Part shown: positions 33,086 through 36,379 of the stretch, piece after piece
Layout of the letters: each line of letters begins with the position of its first letter
How positions within the stretch are numbered: the stretch's first letter is position 1
From: an uncultured Clostridia bacterium
Lineage (GTDB): Bacteria > Bacillota > Clostridia > Oscillospirales > Acutalibacteraceae
Reading direction: 5' to 3'
DNA length: 36,379 nt
Assembly (NCBI GenBank): GCA_946407465.1
Contig: CAMJOD010000007.1
Location: 1 to 36,379, forward strand
Program-made: the position numbers and the translations under genes
Notes under the pieces: generated by a model
What the model was told of the DNA's origin: nothing
The model's input: the letters and a program-made list of their open reading frames with translations, nothing else
Database searches by the model: none

Positions 33086-33463
33086 ATGTCACAGTTTCAC
33101 GAACAACTACAAAAGATAATGAAAGAAAAAGGCATCACGCAGTCTGAATTGTGCAAGCGTACCGGCATTCCAAAATCCGCAATGAGTCAGTATATATCCG
33201 GTGCATTCAAACCAAAACAAAAACGCACTTATCTCATAGCAAAGGCTTTGAACGTTAGCGAGGCATGGCTCATTGGTATGGAGAACGCCGAGCAAGAACG
33301 CCGTGAACCTCAGCAGATTAATCAAGATATTCGCTTAACCGACCACGAAAAGCAAGTGATAATCGCCTACCGTCAACACCCTGAAATGCAAAACGCGGTG
33401 GACACCCTGCTGAGCTTGCCGGCTACGCAAGGCGCCTCCGCCAAAGAAAAAGAAGAAGCTTAA
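33086..33463 (+). CDS. CI-like XRE repressor
   Basis: 125 residues; GAGGTGAT upstream of the ATG. The N-terminal XRE helix-turn-helix is textbook: FHEQLQKIMKEKGITQSELC, KRTGIPKSAMSQYISGAFKP, then YLIAKALNVSEAWLIGMENA. After residue 75 comes a short helical C-terminal part (RLTDHEKQVIIAYRQHPEMQ) without a LexA-type peptidase domain, so induction would need a partner. It is expressed from its own promoter divergent from cro and should hold the prophage silent by binding CTAAAC sites. Confidence 0.88.
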   Translation: MSQFHEQLQKIMKEKGITQSELCKRTGIPKSAMSQYISGAFKPKQKRTYLIAKALNVSEAWLIGMENAEQERREPQQINQDIRLTDHEKQVIIAYRQHPEMQNAVDTLLSLPATQGASAKEKEEA

Positions 33464-33504
33464 TTACAAAACAAAGGGAAACCTGATTATTTTATTACAA
33501 AAAT

Positions 33505-33540
33505 AAAAAACCGCCCTGCTCACCAACAGCAAGCAGGGCG
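33505..33540 (-). terminator. Terminator of the membrane deaminase-like gene
   Basis: A perfect 9-bp stem (33512-33520 with 33532-33540), 11-nt loop, followed on the minus strand by TTTTTTATTT, 11 bp past that gene's stop. The plus strand has no T-run, so it is one-directional. Confidence 0.87.
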
Positions 33541-33551
33541 CAAAGAATCAA

Positions 33552-34385
33552 TTAACAGTGAAATGCAAAAAACGAATAGCCTACAACAGCAGTAGCCAGC
33601 AAAAGCAAGACCACTAAATAAACAATCCAAAGAGATTTTATTTTTCTTGTATTGACAAAAATAAAAATCAAACCCATCAACAACACAATACAAAACCCTA
33701 ATGTTAGATTCATAGCAATCAAAAATTTAAAATCGACATTAGACTGTGCAGCTGTATTGTAGTTAATTGTAATCAGCGAAAAAACAGCAACGATAATACC
33801 CATCAAGGTGAGTACATTAGCATAAATCCTGTGCGAAGCTGTTTCAATATCCTCTTTCGCCTCCTTGACCTTTTCTTTAAAACTACTGATTTGCGATTGA
33901 TATTCTTCCTCATAATTACCAAAACCCCTGTATTCGGTTTCCTCATTAAAAGAAGTACCACTGCGCTGGGCATATGTTTTTTCAGGAATAGCACTCAGCT
34001 TTTCAAACATAATCTGAGCAATCTCCATATTTTTCTCAATAATAACGGTCTGGTCAGAAATATTCTGCACTCGCAGGAATATAGCAGTTTGGTGTCCCGG
34101 CTGATAGCGCGGTGCATCCACCTTCAAGCCTTGCCGCATACGAGAGTTTTTTTCCGTGACAATTCCCAGCAAATCATCATGCACATGTAAAGCTTCATTT
34201 GTTTTAACAAAAACAACCGCTTGCGGACGCAAATCAAAGCGACCGCTTCTAAATTTTTGGTTAACGATGTCACTAACCGTCAAATCACACGATACCGCGC
34301 CAATTTGTTTCTCTGACAAACAGCCTGTGATAAGGCTGGGCTCAGTGTGAATACGTTCCCGCAATTCCTTATCAACTAAAATCAT
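33552..34385 (-). CDS. Membrane-anchored dCTP deaminase/dUTPase-like protein with degenerate active site
   Basis: 277 residues; AAGGAG 6 nt before ATG. Residues 1 to about 145 follow the trimeric dCTP deaminase/dUTPase fold: VSCDLTV (31-37), LLGIVTEKNSRMRQGLKVD (72-90), YQPGHQTAIFLRVQN (94-108), NMEIAQIMFEKLSA (119-132). Aligned by eye to bacterial Dcd, the arginine of the signature is kept (R84), but the serine position is N80 and the catalytic glutamate is R105, so deamination seems unlikely. Residues ~157-185 are a charged coiled coil. Three transmembrane helices follow (about 190-208, 221-245, 251-274). The gene is AT-rich, stands alone between repressor and integrase, and ends in its own terminator. 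Nucleotide-processing deaminases are known phage-defence proteins. I infer a nucleotide-sensing membrane effector, which is unproven. Confidence 0.75.
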   Translation of the reverse strand: MILVDKELRERIHTEPSLITGCLSEKQIGAVSCDLTVSDIVNQKFRSGRFDLRPQAVVFVKTNEALHVHDDLLGIVTEKNSRMRQGLKVDAPRYQPGHQTAIFLRVQNISDQTVIIEKNMEIAQIMFEKLSAIPEKTYAQRSGTSFNEETEYRGFGNYEEEYQSQISSFKEKVKEAKEDIETASHRIYANVLTLMGIIVAVFSLITINYNTAAQSNVDFKFLIAMNLTLGFCIVLLMGLIFIFVNTRKIKSLWIVYLVVLLLLATAVVGYSFFAFHC

Positions 34386-34550
34386 AACAAACTCCTTTTT
34401 TGATAGTCGGTAAAATATACCTATTTTTATTGTACTGCAAAACAGGAAGAAAATCCATACATAAAATACACAAGAAAACTTTAACAGTTATGTGAAATCT
34501 AAACAAAGATATAAAAGTAATATATAAAAAAACTTTTATACAACATGCAC

Positions 34551-34659
34551 AAAAAACCGCCCTGTCCTGTTGGCGCAGGACAGAGCGGACACCATCACGC
34601 AGGGCGTAACGGTACACAAGTTGCAAGATTATTGTACCATATCCCCCTTGTGTTTGCAA
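34551..34659 (-). ncRNA. Predicted ~74-nt RNA upstream of the integrase
   Basis: On the minus strand TTGCAA (34659-34654), 17 nt, TACAAT (34636-34631) predicts a start near 34624. A 13-bp hairpin (34557-34569 with 34576-34588, one wobble) followed by TTTTTT ends it at 34551. The promoter is framed by an inverted pair ACACAAG (34614-34620) and CTTGTGT (34647-34653), a possible operator. No small frame with a ribosome site is visible. The coordinates include the promoter. The rest of the 324-bp gap between 34386 and 34709 is AT-rich and holds no gene. Confidence 0.62.
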
Positions 34660-34709
34660 GCCTTTTCTACAAATCAAGGGGATTTTTGCGCCCTTTTTAG
34701 GAGCGAATC

Positions 34710-35942
34710 ATGAAAAAATGCATCAACCGCCGCTGCAGCTTTCCGCTCGAGGACAATTACAGGTTTTGTCCCATGTGCGGCAAGCCGCAGGAACGCAAAA
34801 AGGAGACCAAGCGACGCCGTGCAAAGGGCACCGGCTCCGTCTACTTCCGCAAAGACAAAAAATCAAATCCATGGTGCGCGTCCCTGAACGCCGACCGTCA
34901 GACCATCTACATCGGCTGCTATCCCACACGCGCCGCCGCCGAGCTGGCGATCCAAAGCTACGACCCCAGCAAGAGCACCGTCCCGACGCTCGCCGAGCTC
35001 TACGCGCAGTGGATCGAGTCAAAGCCCTACCAAAAACTCAGCGACAGCTCCAAGTCCGGCTACACCGCTGCATGGACAAAGCTGCGCTATCTGCATAGCA
35101 AGCCGTTCGACGCTCTTAAAACCTCCGACTATCAGGCGGTTATCGACTACTACGAAAATCCCCACCACGAAGAAGGCAAGGACGGCGCCTACAAATACAT
35201 CAACGCAAAAGGCAAAGTCACCCTCACCCCCGGCGGCACAAAAAAGATATGTGACGGTCTCGGCTTTTCCGCGCTGCACTATATCAAATGTCTCGTATCA
35301 AAGCTCTGTCAGTTCGCCATGAAGGACGACATCATCAACAAAAACTATGGACAGCTGCTCGACCTCCCCACCCCGGAAGAAACCGCGGCGACGCGCTTCA
35401 CCGACACCCAGCTCGAAGCGATCCGCCAGCACGTCGGCGTCATCCCCTACTGCGACTATATCTACGCCCTGTGTTATCTCAATTTCCGCATCAGCGAGTT
35501 TCTGGAGCTGACCGCCGACTGCTACAAGATTTTTAAATCCGAGGACACTGCCGCCGCGATCCCCTACCTGACCGGCGGCAAAAAGACCGAGGCAGGACGC
35601 GACCGCCCGATCCCGATCCACCCCAACGTGCAGCACATCGTTGCCGCGCAGGCAGCCAAAGGCGGCGCCACCCTGTTTTGCCGCACCGACGGCACCCCGA
35701 TGGACAAGGACTACTTCAATAAATACTGCTTCAAGCCTGCTATGGAAGCCCTCGGCTTCGCCGACATGGGCTTCACCCCCCACAGCTGCCGCCGCACCTT
35801 CTCCACGCGCATGTCCGCCGCAGGCGCCCGCTCCGAGGACATCGCCGCCCTGATGGGACACGCCGACTTCGACACCGACAAAAAATACTACATCAACCAA
35901 GAGCTCAAAACCCTCTACACCGCCGTCCAAAAGATGGCATAA
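34710..35942 (+). CDS. int: Tyrosine recombinase / integrase with N-terminal zinc ribbon
   Basis: 410 residues; AGGAG 6-7 nt before ATG. The protein integrates and excises the prophage. Residues 1-24 are a Cys4 zinc ribbon (C4, C9, C20, C23), uncommon at an integrase N-terminus. An arm-type DNA-binding region follows (KGTGSVYFRKDKKSNPWCAS) and a SAM-like core-binding domain (about 92-215). The catalytic domain shows R260 (FRISEF), a basic pair at K291-K292, H358-x-x-R361 (HSCRRTF), H384 (GHADFD) and tyrosine Y393 or Y394 (KKYYIN). It faces the 3' end of tRNA-Asn 167 bp away, as expected for integration at a tRNA. Confidence 0.92.
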   Translation: MKKCINRRCSFPLEDNYRFCPMCGKPQERKKETKRRRAKGTGSVYFRKDKKSNPWCASLNADRQTIYIGCYPTRAAAELAIQSYDPSKSTVPTLAELYAQWIESKPYQKLSDSSKSGYTAAWTKLRYLHSKPFDALKTSDYQAVIDYYENPHHEEGKDGAYKYINAKGKVTLTPGGTKKICDGLGFSALHYIKCLVSKLCQFAMKDDIINKNYGQLLDLPTPEETAATRFTDTQLEAIRQHVGVIPYCDYIYALCYLNFRISEFLELTADCYKIFKSEDTAAAIPYLTGGKKTEAGRDRPIPIHPNVQHIVAAQAAKGGATLFCRTDGTPMDKDYFNKYCFKPAMEALGFADMGFTPHSCRRTFSTRMSAAGARSEDIAALMGHADFDTDKKYYINQELKTLYTAVQKMA

Positions 35943-35945
35943 CAA

Positions 35946-35972
35946 AGCCCCTCGCCAACCAACCGCAAGGGG
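35946..35972 (+). terminator. Weak hairpin after the integrase
   Basis: A 6-bp GC stem (GCCCCT 35946-35951 with AGGGGC 35967-35972) lies just past the integrase stop, followed only by an AT-rich stretch rather than a clear T-run. Confidence 0.45.
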
Positions 35973-36062
35973 CAATATATTATCAAAAAGCCGTAGTTTA
36001 TCCGTAAATTACGCAATTTCCCGACACTTCCCCCACTCACATCTCAAAAGCAAGCCAAAACA

Positions 36063-36108
36063 AAAAACGCAGTAAACAAGCCATTTTTAGCTTATTTACT
36101 GCGTTTTT
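36063..36108. terminator. Bidirectional terminator between integrase and tRNA-Asn
   Basis: Inverted arms of 19 bp (36063-36081 with 36090-36108, one mismatch) end in A5 and T5 runs on both sides. It can end integrase transcription on the plus strand and tRNA/rRNA transcription on the minus strand. Confidence 0.88.
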
Positions 36109-36109
36109 G

Positions 36110-36185
36110 TGGCTCCCCCAACTGGGCTCGAACCAGTGACATCATGATTAACAGTCATGCGCTCTACCGACTGAGCTATGGAGGA
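36110..36185 (-). tRNA. tRNA-Asn (GTT)
   Basis: 76 nt with encoded CCA. Acceptor TCCTCCA pairs with TGGGGGA (one T-G), D-arm GCTC/GAGC, anticodon stem CATGA/TCATG with loop CTGTTAA (anticodon GTT), T-arm ACTGG/CCAGT with TTCGAGC. Complete and apparently functional. Its 3' end faces the integrase, so it is the probable attachment gene. Confidence 0.96.
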
Positions 36186-36295
36186 TTATACAATTTTTCC
36201 CGGATTTCTCCGAAAGATTTTGTTGATATTAAACAAATCTCAACAATTTTCCTATCCTTAACCAAGCAATAGAATCGGGTATATTTCTATATACT

Positions 36296-36321
36296 CGCTC
36301 TACCGACTGAGCTATGGAGGA
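36296..36321 (-). repeat. 26-bp copy of the tRNA-Asn 5' end
   Basis: The sequence is identical to 36160-36185 (first 26 nt of the tRNA: acceptor 5' strand and D-arm) and then diverges. The 110 bp between the copies are AT-rich and hold no gene. The copy lies directly beside the 5S rRNA end, at the place a co-transcribed tRNA would begin. Confidence 0.9.
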
Positions 36322-36327
36322 ATGTAA

Positions 36328-36379
36328 GTGTTGGCGTCTTCCTATTTTCACACCTCGTCGCCAAGGCACTATCTTCGGC
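36328..36379 (-). rRNA. 5S rRNA, 3' end
   Basis: The last ~50 nt on the minus strand (GCCGAAGATAGTGCCTTGG, then GTGTGAAAATAGGAAGACGC, ending in CCAAC) match the 3' half of bacterial 5S rRNA, including the loop-E-like GAAAATAGG. The rest is outside the window. It marks the host rRNA operon. Confidence 0.78.

Noticed and set aside
34372-34677. 101-codon minus-strand frame over the integrase leader
   Set aside because: It spans the predicted RNA terminator and the promoter of the deaminase-like gene and has no ribosome site; composition is not protein-like.

Overview
The window holds most of an integrated short-tailed (podovirus-like) temperate phage in what looks like a Gram-positive Clostridia-type host, probably a gut Oscillospirales/Ruminococcaceae relative. 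The evidence is strong AGGAGG-type ribosome sites, sigma-A-type promoters, clostridial-phage-style small zinc-finger genes, and a host 5S rRNA plus tRNA-Asn pair at the right edge. The left prophage end (lysis genes and the other attachment site) lies outside the window. Assignments rest on reading motifs and translated sequence; no database search was run.

Late region (about 1-23.2 kb, all on the minus strand, so read right to left): small and large terminase, P22-type portal, a Prp-like cysteine protease, scaffold, N4-gp56-type major capsid protein, a coiled-coil head-associated protein, a head-tail adaptor candidate, a large tail hub/stabilisation-type protein, a 59-residue ORF, two related internal virion (ejection-type) proteins, a giant 2963-residue polyvalent protein, and a collagen-repeat tail fibre cut by the window edge. 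Four intergenic sites share a precisely spaced signal, GTGCCGCC, 19 nt, then a TG-extended -10 box. They stand ahead of terminase, scaffold/capsid, tail and fibre genes, and three are preceded by a hairpin terminator. I read them as phage late promoters driven by a phage activator.

Early region (about 23.4-32.0 kb, minus strand): a tightly packed operon of small genes with ATGA/TAATG couplings, ending in an HUH-type rolling-circle replication protein and a 75-residue Cys-rich zinc-finger protein just before a strong terminator and the first late promoter. No DNA polymerase or helicase was seen. A duplicated gene module, two long low-complexity GGCAAAGC-like tracts around a 206-residue protein, and plus-strand mini-transcription units embedded against the operon stand out.

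Switch and cargo region (about 31.5-36.0 kb): divergent Cro-like and CI-like repressors with clear promoters and CTAAAC operators; plus-strand cargo genes (a Cas2-like small protein and an unknown AT-rich protein) with their own promoters; a membrane protein fusing an apparently inactive dCTP deaminase/dUTPase-like domain to three transmembrane helices; a promoter-terminator pair predicting a ~74-nt RNA; and a tyrosine integrase facing the 3' end of host tRNA-Asn. Beyond it lie a 26-bp duplicate of the tRNA 5' end and the 3' end of a 5S rRNA gene.

The strongest leads for undescribed biology are the GTGCCGCC late-promoter set, the phage-encoded Prp protease with a shared N-terminal tag on scaffold and capsid, the membrane-bound degenerate deaminase, and the small antisense transcription units.
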